From Geosiphon pyriformis (taxonomy: Eukaryota; Glomeromycota; Glomeromycetes; Archaeosporales; Geosiphonaceae): DNA of 64,000 nt. Where the stretch lies: positions 277,160 through 341,159 of the forward strand of contig JAAOMT010000648.1 of assembly GCA_016748015.1 (NCBI GenBank). The letters run 5' to 3'. Numbering within the stretch: the first letter of the stretch is position 1; each line of letters begins with the position of its first letter. Made by a program: the position numbers and the translations under genes. Below, in pieces: positions 36,308 through 46,101 of this stretch. The notes beneath the pieces are model-generated. The model saw only the letters and a program-made list of their open reading frames with translations, did not search any database and was not told where the DNA came from.

Positions 36308-37771
36308 AGAATTTAGTTCAATTCTTAATTCCTAAATACATAGTTACATATATAGAGATTGATTGCTAAGTCATAGTTTTGGATAAAAAATTGGCAAACT
36401 AATTTTCTCAGGAATATTAGTTTTAGATTAAATTTTTCTTAACTCTTTGTATTTTTTCATTTCCATGTTTTTTTTTATAAAGAAATATAATAAATTAAAA
36501 AATTCCAAATTTGGACTATATATTAACTCATTTATCTTTTGTTTTTTTTTCTGCAGAAATTGAAAAAGAGAAAAAAAAGCAAGATATCTTAAAACTTATT
36601 ATTATTATTATTAACACAAAATTTAAAATTGATTTCAAGAAATAAATTTTGTAAATTTTAACTTTAAAAATAATACCAGTTTAATTATTTATAAAAATAC
36701 TTTTGAAATTATCACTAATAAGAATTGCTATTATTATTATTTTTTTTTGCATATAAAAAGTTTTTTTTTCTTTTAAGCTATTTGTATGTAAAAAAAAAAC
36801 TCCCCATATTTTTATAAACAACAAAATTTCAACCTTAATTTTTGTTTATATTAATTTCAAAGATTTTTTTATTTTATTAATGAGATAGGAATTTAAAATT
36901 ATTTTTATACGATACATATTATCCCACGTACTTCATTAAAATTTAAATCGATATATATATATATTATAAAAAAAAGAATTATTATGAAAAGGTCAATAAA
37001 AAATTTCCCAAATAACCGATATTCATATGGAACAGTTTGTAATTTTTGACGAGCCGAAATATAGTATCTCCATAATATTGATAAGGTCAGCCAGAGTATT
37101 AATTATTAGGTTACAGAAATCTTGACGGTGACACAAGCCCGAGAGGTATAAGCCGGTAAATTTTGCTAAATTTTTTAAAAGATTATTATATTTTTTAAAT
37201 TTAAAATTAATAAGTAATAATAAAAATATTATTATTATTATTATTATTATTTACCCTTAAAAAACACTTTTTGAATTTTACAATTAACTATATTATAATT
37301 TGTAAGAATAGTTTCATTATTCATAATACTAAAAAGAGCTGATATCTTGCCACTATGAATTGAATTACTTATTACCTATCAGTAATTCTGAAACAAAAAT
37401 TTCGGTAATTTTATATCCGGAAATTTTAAAAAAATTAAAAAAAGATTCTCGGAGCGGAAAATTTTAATAAATAATATGCTGAATTTCCTTTTTTTAATTA
37501 AAATATCGTGATGTTTAAAAATTTTCCAAAAAAAATAATCATACATGAAATATGAAATCTTTTTACCTAATACCTTAGAATATATACTTAATTAGATATC
37601 ACTCGCCAAAAATTTTCAAAAGATATAAATACAAAAGCAAAAGTATTTGTCAAAAAAAAAAAAATTTTATAAAATCAATCATTTTTTGTATTAAATTTAA
37701 ATTGAAAAGTTTTTGAGTAAATTTTTGACAACATTAAAAACCTTAAAAATACTCTTTAAATTATTTCTAAA
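36308..37771. other. Intergenic, about 1.45 kb
   Basis: Very AT-rich; short ATT runs near 36598 and 37229. No gene recognised apart from the promoter block of the next gene. Confidence 0.55.
37604..37631 (+). promoter_or_regulatory. Core promoter block with TATAAATA, upstream of second small secreted gene
   Basis: Near-copy of 35753-35780. TATAAATA lies about 140 bp before the ATG at 37772. Confidence 0.6.
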
Positions 37772-38263
37772 ATGAAAAACTACTTGCAATTTACTTTATT
37801 TGCAACTTTAACTGTTATCAGCTGGTCTGGTCTAATCTACTCAACTCCAATTCCCCTTGGCGAAGGAATCAATTTCCCTGACGACACTTTTGCACTCCCT
37901 TCTGGATTTGATTTCTCTGACGACGCTCCTGTTTCCCCCCCTATATTTCAAGAGAATAATTTAGCTTCAATACCATTTTTCTCAACGGCCGACAATGTTA
38001 GCCCTGTCCTTGAATCTATCCCTAACCTTATCCCTAATATGAAGAATTTTATTCAAAATCTTACTCCTTTTCCTACTTCCACTTCTAGTTATTATTCTAA
38101 CCCTAACTCTAGCCCTACTTTTAGTTCTTTTTTTATACCTACTTCTACTTCTACTTCTACTTCTACTTCTACTCCTACTCCTACTCCTAACACTCGTATT
38201 TCTATTCCTAAGGCTGCCTTCAATTTTTACCCTGACTCGGAGGAGGATTTGTTACTAAATTAG
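37772..38263 (+). CDS. Small secreted Ser/Thr/Pro-rich protein (163 aa), unknown function
   Basis: Single exon. Signal peptide of about 24 residues ending near LIYST-PIPLG. The mature part is acidic, then becomes a Ser/Thr/Pro tract (about residues 100-142) including an STSTST run followed by PTPTPN, the kind of segment that is heavily O-mannosylated in fungal surface proteins. No cysteines. Paralogous with the 35960 gene over the signal peptide and the promoter. The repeat is coded by ACTTCT/ACTCCT units, so its length is probably polymorphic. Function unknown; a cell-surface or secreted role is inferred. Confidence 0.7.
   Translation: MKNYLQFTLFATLTVISWSGLIYSTPIPLGEGINFPDDTFALPSGFDFSDDAPVSPPIFQENNLASIPFFSTADNVSPVLESIPNLIPNMKNFIQNLTPFPTSTSSYYSNPNSSPTFSSFFIPTSTSTSTSTSTPTPTPNTRISIPKAAFNFYPDSEEDLLLN
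38140..38189 (+). repeat. ACTTCT/ACTCCT coding microsatellite
   Basis: Hexamer units in frame inside the 163-aa secreted protein; encode Thr-Ser then Thr-Pro dipeptides. Confidence 0.88.
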
Positions 38264-39248
38264 CTTAAAAGTTTAATAATAGCAATTTTTTACAAGTCGA
38301 CATTTCTGAATAAATTTATTTTTTATTTTTTCAATGATATTATTATTATTATTATTATTATTAACTTATTATTCAACTACTCGTTAAAAGATCACTTTAA
38401 AATCTGTATTCATACTAATATTCGCAGATAATTATAATGTGAAAAACCTCCGTTTAATTATTTGTACCTTGAAAATAAAGTCCCTTATCATATAAATTAA
38501 AACCCTCAAATTACTGGAATAATTTATACTAAAAATTTGTACGAATTTTTCGTTATATATATATATTTATTTATTTATTTAAAGAAAATTAATTGAAATC
38601 GAACATATAATTTTTTTTTTTCAAAAAACTTTAACTCGGGAAGGGTATTTTTATTTTATACGACTTTTTTTTTTGAAATTATACCTATTTATTTATATCT
38701 AGAAAAAAATATTTTAAATTTTCAAATTTCTTTCCTTATATTAAAATTTTTAAAATTATTTTGTTTATAAAGAAAAATTTTTTTTTTGTATAAATAAATT
38801 ACTAAAAAATTTTCTGAACATAATAATTTTTTCTATATTTTACCAATTTATAGATTAAAAACATGTATCAATTTTTTTATTTTTTTATTTATTTTTATTT
38901 TTATTTTTATTTTTATTTTTTTGTCAATACTAAGCTTTCAAGTCTAATTAATATATTTTTTTATCAAAATTAAATGACTTACCGCTCATTATTAATTATT
39001 CAAACAAACAAAAAAACTTATTGTATTATTTTAAAAATATATAAATTAATACTCTGTTATTTATATCATCAATAGATTCTCTGCATAAAACAAAAAAATC
39101 ATTTGACCTAATATTAAGATTTGTGTAAAACCCTCCTCCCCCAAGAAAATTTTATCAGGTGTAATGTTCAAACTTTCTGTTACTCAAAAAAGTCTTGATT
39201 CTCTTTTTAATGTACAAATTTTACAAATAGTTTATTTGATTTAATTTA

Positions 39249-39322
<74 letters not shown>

Positions 39323-39708
39323 AAAAATGAAAAACTTTTCTATGGAACCAACCTTTCAGAATTAAAAAACCGAAATTCACAAAAGAAAATTTGTGCAAAG
39401 GAAAAATCTTTTTACCGTCTATCATTTCCTTTGACTCATTACGGTAACCAAAATATTTTCATGGACAATCTTTTCATTTCCATTTTCATTGAAAACCCAA
39501 TATTGGTAAAATTCATTGTAGATTCCTTGATTGCCAAGTTTTCAAAGATGACAGAATAAAAATTTTGATTATTTAGAAAAACCTGGATTCCCATATGTAA
39601 TCATGCTCGCATTTTAGGATCAACATTTAGTTTAACCAAGCAAAGCTAGCCAAAACGAGAATCATCATTTAGTACTTGGGAAATCATTAAAAAACAGGTT
39701 ACTATGGT
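38264..39708. other. Intergenic, microsatellite-rich
   Basis: Contains ATT runs (38338-38362 and 39250-39319), TTTATTTTTA runs near 38880-38925 and no confident gene. On the minus strand 39590-39410 a short spliced frame can be built (MITYGNPG then IYNEFYQYW...) but it is only about 40 codons. Confidence 0.5.
39250..39319. repeat. (ATT)n microsatellite
   Basis: About 23 uninterrupted ATT units. Confidence 0.95.
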
Positions 39709-39752
39709 GGGGGGGGGGGGGGGGGGGGGGNNNNNNNNNNNNNNNNNNNNGG
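39709..39752. other. Assembly gap: 22-base poly-G followed by 20 N
   Basis: G runs from 39709 to 39730, then N from 39731 to 39750, then GG. A poly-G run of this length abutting a fixed-size gap looks like a sequencing or scaffolding artefact rather than biology. The join and distance across it should not be trusted. Confidence 0.95.
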
Positions 39753-39753
39753 T

Positions 39754-39852
39754 TTTTTTTATAGAACAATGATAACTTATTTTCAAGGATTAAGCAGTGA
39801 ACTCCCCACGTTTAGCAGTCATCAGCATCGTCGTCGAAAGACCGAAATTTAG
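39754..39852 (+). other. Possible terminal exon starting in the gap
   Basis: An open frame enters from the gap side and ends at TAG 39850-39852, containing QGLSSELPTFSSHQHRRRKT. Its base composition is clearly less AT-rich than the surroundings, as in real exons here. There is no start and no recognisable domain, so this is a weak call. Confidence 0.25.
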
Positions 39853-40467
39853 AATATTGACGTTACATCTTCTTATTATTTGGCTGTTGATTGATTGATT
39901 GATTGAATGAAAAAAAAAAATTTTTCATAAATCGGCGTATTGATTTTTGACAGTTTTAATTCAATTAAAAAATGTTTAAACTACTAACAACAAGTTACGA
40001 CTTTCTTCTTCACTCGAATAGATTTCGATCGAAAACTTCAATGATTAATATACATAAAAAAAGCATTATACGACATTTAGAATTTGTATTAAAGTTGCAG
40101 AACCAAAACAATATGAAAACATTATGATATTTAAAATTATGATCATTATAAAGTGGTTTTTTTACAAGTATTTGAATAAAATTTTTTATCCTTGATTGGC
40201 AAAAAAGAAAAGTATTCTTTTGAGAAATGAAACGTGAGGGAGGTTTTTAAATGAAATTGTTTTTGTGGAGTTTTCGATTCGATTAAGGAATTTCCAGGTA
40301 CTAAACTGGAAGTTAAAGGGGAGAAAAACATGGTATGAAAGAAGGACAACGATAAAGTTTCAAAGATTCTAGACCTGTTCACATGATATAAAGTGGCACG
40401 AATCTTTTAATATCCTTTCATCCATGAAATTTCCCGATTGGGGGTCCCTTTTAACTCACCCAAAAGT

Positions 40468-41724
40468 TCAGGAGCTGAACAAATCGGAATCTTCTCTGTC
40501 CTTAAATCCTTTATTGACCCCAATCCAAATCAAGATAAACACCAATGACAATATGTAACCGAAGCTATATGATTGTAGCACTAGTCGTCGTCCTTTGCTA
40601 AACAAATGCCCACTTCTCAACAAGTAAATGACCAATGGGGTACCAATCACCAATACATAGACCAAGCCAACAATTGTTCCCTTTGGGAAATTGATTGCAA
40701 CACCGGTTAAAAGAATCGCATAGGCAATCGATCCGAGAATAAAAGGGATGAGCGATAAAGTGTTTTCAATCGCATCATGACGTTGCCTTCTGAACGCTAG
40801 TAAATGTGACCATGTAATTAATACTGCTCCCCCTGCGTATAAGTAATGTCCAATCTTGGAGTGGCAAAAATTGAGAATTTTTATAGTATTGGCTTAAAAT
40901 TTACAAGTTACTGTGATAAATGTTTGTCCGAAAAGTGGATTAAATTTTTTCCATTTACTTACCACATGTTCTAAATCTGTTCGTAAAAAAGTGTAAGCGT
41001 CTTGAACCTCAGGATATTGAGATATGATCTCGGGATGTTTTATGATAATGTCCTTAATTTTGTGCTTTGCCAGTACGGCAGTTGAATGCATCCCAGCTCC
41101 TGAAATTCAGGAAAAAGTTGAAAATGTTTAAAAAGAGTTATTTCAAACCAAAAAATAAAAAAATTACGATTTCCCAGCATACCTTGACCATAAATTGCAG
41201 CTCCAATCATGAATAAAAATTTCGAAAATACTTGTTCAGGTATTAGACCAACTAAAAGGTTAAAAATCTTGTGATTAGCATATTAAGTAACTTTCAACAA
41301 ACTCACATGCATTGTTATTACATACAGTATTTTCGTGTATGCTCTAAACGATCAGAAAAAATTTCTGCAGACGATAGAATAAAGTACATTAACGTTAACC
41401 CGACAAGTGGTTCAGTAAAACCTAAAAAAAATCAAAATTTCAAATATGAGATTCTTAATATTTTTGCAGCTTTTCATGACGAATTATTTTGTTTAAAAAC
41501 TTACGATAAAGATCCGCCCAAATTCCTTGAAATTTTACTATCACTGGTATTGCAGTGAAAAGCAACGTCCAAATAGGGGCAATTAGTAAAAGCCAAATGG
41601 TTCTGTTATCGTAATTCTTATCCATTAAGCTTAATTTTCCCTCCATCATTGATCCAAGAAAAATCGATTGCTCCCCTTTACCCGTGAAACGACGTGGCGA
41701 GTATGGAAGTGGTGTTGTCGACAT
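40468..41724 (-). CDS. Polytopic membrane protein, five exons, unknown family
   Basis: Exons 41724..41505, 41421..41326, 41251..41183, 41099..40963 and 40854..40468, all GT-AG, give 302 aa. Hydrophobic spans: about 45-62 (IWLLLIAPIWTLLFTAIP), 78-93, 113-125, 187-203, 217-236, 239-255 and 275-291, so about six or seven membrane segments. Between them are polar conserved-looking motifs: GQGAGMHSTAV, a HPEI..YPEV loop, and EHVIGHYLYAGG followed by TWSHL. Histidines and a Glu near membrane edges would suit a metal-binding or hydrolase-type site, but I cannot name the family. The extra charged C terminus (KDREDSDLFSS) is probably cytosolic. GC-richer coding sequence and clean splicing indicate an active conserved gene. 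Confidence 0.8.
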
Positions 41725-42598
41725 TGATAATTATTATTTGGGGGGAGGGGGGGGTGGTGGATGAAATGTGGAAAGGGTAAAGTTGAAGCGAGAATTTCAA
41801 AAATCACTTTAAAAATTTTGCTTGCGCAGTTGTATTTATAATTTTTTTATGAGATTTATCCCAAGTACTTTTCTTGGCCTGTTTTTTTCCTTTTATCTTC
41901 TTTTTATTTATTATGTGTATTACTACTTGAATAGGGGACGGAAAATATGGGGCTGGGTGGTTAATCATTATATAAAGGTGTAATACAAGTATGATGGGTT
42001 TTTTTTTTGGCTATGTTCAAAGGGAATCTATCTTATTAGAGGCTAATAATCATTGTGTGGAATGATTTCTATGAAGAATGTGCTTTTGATTTATTATTTA
42101 TTTATTTATTTATTAACACTTGGACTATGATAGAATGATGCATATGACGATCATGATAGTTGTTCAATTGTAAACTATTAATAGTAGAGCCTATCCTAGT
42201 AAAGTTTGATTATTGATATGGCGCATAAATTTTAATTATAACATACTCACACAATCAAATTGACTAAAAATAGTGAATATTGTTTTGTACTAGTTAGAAT
42301 GTCCCTTTAAATATATAATTGTTATTTAAGATTTGAATCTTTTAATTTTAAATATAAAAATCCTTTTATTTACAACTTTTCTCATATAATAATTGTAGTA
42401 TAAATTCAAAAAAGATTAAAATGGAAAATTTTTTTTTAAGGTTTTAAAATTTCTAGGACCATATTGAATTCATGAAAAAAAAAAACCACCACAGAATTCT
42501 AAATTCTCATACTGTATTGCGATTCATGGATTATTGAAGCGAAATAGATAGTAAAAACAGTAAAAAAGGTTTCCAATTTTTTTCTATAAAATCCTTCT

Positions 42599-42617
42599 AT
42601 TATTATTATTATCATCA

Positions 42618-42679
<62 letters not shown>
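42599..42679. repeat. (ATT)n microsatellite with ATC interruptions
   Basis: About 27 trinucleotide units; three ATC units interrupt the 5' part. Confidence 0.95.
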
Positions 42680-43789
42680 TTTCTTTAAACACTTTATTCA
42701 TGGAATTCAAAAATTAAAACAGTCAAATTAATTGATCGCAGTTTTGAAAGCCAGACGATTAAACGGTTTTCTTTTTTGAATTTCTACATCGAAAAATGTA
42801 ATGATTTATAAATTTTAATAAATACAAATAATTTTAATAAACACACATTATTTTAATAAATACACATAAATTTAAATAAATAATGCATTCATTTCCATTT
42901 TTAACTATTTAAATTATAAATCTTTTAAGTGTAAAGCTTTTTAAAATTGAATTAACATTAAAGTATTCGTCCTGTCATAATTTTTAAAGTTGGATTTGTT
43001 TGGATTTGGTTTATGATGATTTCTAAGGACGGGGCTGTTTTAGGCAATGAAAAGGATCTGAGGATCCGAATTGATAATCAGTTCAAGAATGTGTTCGAAA
43101 TTTTGTCCAGTCGATAAAAAGACCATTTTTAATGAAATTATTTTTGTTTTAAGAAATGGACAAATATTGAATATTCAATATTTAGATTTTAAATTTTTTA
43201 AAGCATATAACAGGTTTAGCCAGAAAACTTTTTAAATTAAAATTTTTCAAGATGTAGTAAAAAAGGCCTTTTTGTTAATTAATTATCAAAGATATTAAAA
43301 TCTTAATTTTGGATTATAATAGTCTAATTTTTATATTAGAAAAATAAAAAAAATAAAAAAAATAAAATATTTTTACAATTTTTATTTATTTTTCAATTTT
43401 ACTAAAATTATTTCATATAATAAAAAATATATTAAAAATGGAATTATACCTTATTTTTCTAATTTCAAATTAAAAGTTACGGATTAAAAAGGTGAATTCT
43501 TTAAAAAAAATCAAATAAGTCAAAGCAATATATTTTTTTGGTTAATGAATTTTTGAAATTCTAAATTAAGAAAAATTATTTGCTTTATTCTATTAAGTAA
43601 CTAAAGTAAATTAAAATTTTTGAATTAGATATAAAAAAAAAAGTAACTTATATACTTAATAGTTTTGGTCAATATCATTATGATTTTTTTTATTAGAGAT
43701 TATTGAATTAAAATTGCATTAATATCAAATTTATTTTTTATTCATTTCTCATCATTTTTTAAACCCAGTTCAACATTTAAACTTTCTTT

Positions 43790-43828
43790 TTCTTCTTCTT
43801 CTTCTTCTTCTTCTTCTTCTTCTTCTTT
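43790..43828. repeat. (CTT)n microsatellite
   Basis: About 12 CTT units directly downstream of the 75-aa minus-strand gene, beginning 10 bases after its stop codon. Confidence 0.93.
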
Positions 43829-43837
43829 TACCTGATA

Positions 43838-44147
43838 TTATTCAAGTACAGGAATTTTAAACGAAACCTCCCCAAAAAACTGGTCAATAGGAGTTAAGCT
43901 TTTTAATGTTTCATTTTAAAAAACATTATTTTTTAAAATAAATGCCTTTTATATTTCTTACCGGAACAAAACCATCGTAAAGAATCTTTCCATCAGCTTC
44001 AATTATTTCAATTCTGGGAGATTTAGGACCCATTTCGGCAGCTAACTTTTTAGATTTTTCCTTATTCTTGACACCAAGTTTGTAAAACACCCTACTTAAT
44101 CTTTTTTTGATTCGTAATTTAGGTAGAAAAGAGTCCTGCGAACACAT
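43838..44147 (-). CDS. Small two-exon protein, 75 aa, unknown function
   Basis: Exons 44147..43962 and 43879..43838, GT-AG, phase 0. Reading through the donor instead adds VRNIKGIYFKK and stops, so both forms are short. The N-terminal third is strongly basic (KLRIKKRLSRVFYK, KNKEKSKK), followed by a compact part PRIEIIEADGKILYDGFVP and, after splicing, FFGEVSFKIPVLE. The basic start could bind nucleic acid or act as a targeting sequence. No family recognised. The chosen acceptor (attgaccag) keeps a sensible hydrophobic/polar alternation; an earlier acceptor would give an immediate stop. Confidence 0.5.
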
Positions 44148-44641
44148 TATCTCTTTTGGCGTTATTGAACAAGATTTATAATCTTTTGTAATTTTCTAGA
44201 AATATTTGTAAAATACTTGATGACGTAATCCTGTACGCACATATGATATCGTTTCACTTTGGCGTGAGAAGATAATTCAGATGATTGATTGATGTACCAA
44301 AAATAATAAACAAAGTATTCAGAAAAAAAAGTTTTAGCTAGACAAATTCTATCAGCTCATTAAAGGACTAATTTAAAACCATACTTTTAAAACAACTTGT
44401 ACAAGTGAATTGGTAAACAAAAATATATATTCTTTTAAACAGATTTCAAACTTACAGAAAGTAAACCAAATCTTGTATCTTTATTATGTAACTCAAACAA
44501 TATAACACCTGCATGTAGAAGGTAATACTGTATTTAACTTTAGGAATTATTCTGATTGATTAAAATTTAAGCTAATCAAAATATGAAAATAGGTTGATCT
44601 ATTACTTAATAGGATATCAATTACTTTATTGACCAAAAAAA

Positions 44642-44649
44642 TATAAAAA
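44642..44649 (+). promoter_or_regulatory. TATA box candidate for the BTB gene
   Basis: TATAAAAA about 90 bp upstream of the ATG at 44740. Confidence 0.45.
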
Positions 44650-44739
44650 CGCAGTGTGTGACTGAAAAAAAAATTTTCATGATACATCATCAAGCCAAAT
44701 TCTGTACTTTTTAAAAAACCCTTTTCTTCTGATCATAAA

Positions 44740-45471
44740 ATGTCGAAAAAATCAGAAATTCATTATTATCTTGATGGGGATATCATTCTCAACATTGATG
44801 ATACCCATTTTCGTGTTCACAAATCAATTCTCTCTATGGCTTCGCTTGTATTTAAGGATATGTTTATGAACGAAGCTGTTCAAGAAACAACAGAAGTCGA
44901 AACTGTTATTACTCTTTCAGGCGACTCGGCCAGCCATTTTTGCACACTTTTGTGTTACATCTACCCTCAACACTATATTCAATTCAATTTTGAAGATGCT
45001 GTGGATGTGATTAAATTAGCCGATAAATATCTCATGGATCCAGTTTTGAAATATTGTCAATCTGTTATAATGAATCTTTACTCTGAGCACCCTCTCAAAG
45101 CCTTAATTGTGGCCGATAAATTTAAATATCCCGATCTTTATATGGAGGCTTCAAAACTTGTTCTTGAAGAATTTTATCACTATAAGACACAGAAAGAGTT
45201 TACTCAGTTATCAATAGAGACCAAGTATAAACTTCTCAACTGTCACGTCAATTTCAAAATTGCTGTTACAAACTTACTAAAACTATACAAGCATTTGAAT
45301 ATTGCAAAATTGAATTTGCTTACTCCTTCAAAATTATATAGTGAATTGTTTAATATTAATTTTGATTCATATAAAACCTTTTTTGAAGATTATTTTGTTA
45401 AATTTGAACCAATAGGGTTATCTTCAAGTCATTATATTTACATCAAATTGAATGAAGATTTACTAGCTTAG
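44740..45471 (+). CDS. BTB/POZ domain protein (243 aa)
   Basis: Single exon. Residues about 11-120 form a BTB domain: DGDIILNIDDTHFRVHKSIL is the standard opening, followed by SLVFKDMF and the helix DAVDVIKLADKYLM. The rest (about 120-243) is helical and resembles the BACK-like tail of short fungal BTB proteins, with no kelch, MATH or TLDc module. BTB domains dimerise and often recruit substrates to cullin-3 ubiquitin ligases; such stand-alone BTB genes are numerous in Glomeromycotina and Agaricomycetes. The likely role is a protein-interaction adaptor. No introns, a TATA box and an intact frame indicate an expressed gene. Confidence 0.9.
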   Translation: MSKKSEIHYYLDGDIILNIDDTHFRVHKSILSMASLVFKDMFMNEAVQETTEVETVITLSGDSASHFCTLLCYIYPQHYIQFNFEDAVDVIKLADKYLMDPVLKYCQSVIMNLYSEHPLKALIVADKFKYPDLYMEASKLVLEEFYHYKTQKEFTQLSIETKYKLLNCHVNFKIAVTNLLKLYKHLNIAKLNLLTPSKLYSELFNINFDSYKTFFEDYFVKFEPIGLSSSHYIYIKLNEDLLA

Positions 45472-46070
45472 CATTAATTATTTTTCGAGAAATTAAAAAA
45501 AAAAAAAAAAAAGGGATCTCTTTAAAACTTTTATACCATTATAAAGTTACTCAGCACTTTATATTAACATCTTTACCATAATGTTATTATTTTTTAAAAT
45601 TTAAATATAAAGATAATATTGTTAATACAATTATTATTTGCTTTGCCAATTATATAAAAAAAGTTTTTAAAAATTATAAATCATTTAAAAAACAATCAAT
45701 TATAAAGTCTTTTTTTTTTAATAACATTAATTTGAAAATTAATAAAAACTACTTTATAATTTGTATTTAAGGACAGTTTTTAAATAATATTAAATTTTAG
45801 AATATATTGGCTACATTATTGTAAAATAATGAGCTTTTATTTATTTTTGTCTAAATTAAAAAATATTGACTTTTGTCTCAAATTCAAATAATGTTAATTA
45901 CAGTTTTTGTTCATTTATATCTAAATTAAAAGCATAAGTTTTATTCTGATTATTATTCTGATTATTATTATAGCTTACATTTCTTTCGCTTAAATTTATT
46001 TTATAATCTTTGAAACACATTGTGTTTTAAAAAAAGAGGGTAATAACGAAAAAGTACATGATAACTCCCT

Positions 46071-46101
46071 TTAATCCGAAGTTGATTGTTCTTCGGATTA
46101 A
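46071..46101. repeat. Perfect 11-bp hairpin, loop of 9
   Basis: TTAATCCGAAG (46071-46081), loop TTGATTGTT, CTTCGGATTAA (46091-46101). The GC content of the stem is unusual for this desert. It could be a small structured RNA, a terminator-like hairpin or a transposon end remnant. Confidence 0.7.

Larger units (their letters stand above)
41725..43837. other. Intergenic, microsatellite-rich
   Basis: No gene recognised. Holds a G-rich tract (41740-41760), ATT run 42599-42679 and CTT run 43790-43828. Confidence 0.55.

Noticed and set aside
39410-39600. Lipase-like string TYGNPG on minus, as a possible twelfth lipase fragment
   Set aside because: Only six residues resemble the family motif and no elbow, Asp, His or Cys motif is found nearby.
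40146-40382. 78-codon minus-strand frame near the membrane-protein gene
   Set aside because: No domain or splice partner; Phe/Lys/Ser-rich composition expected by chance in this DNA.
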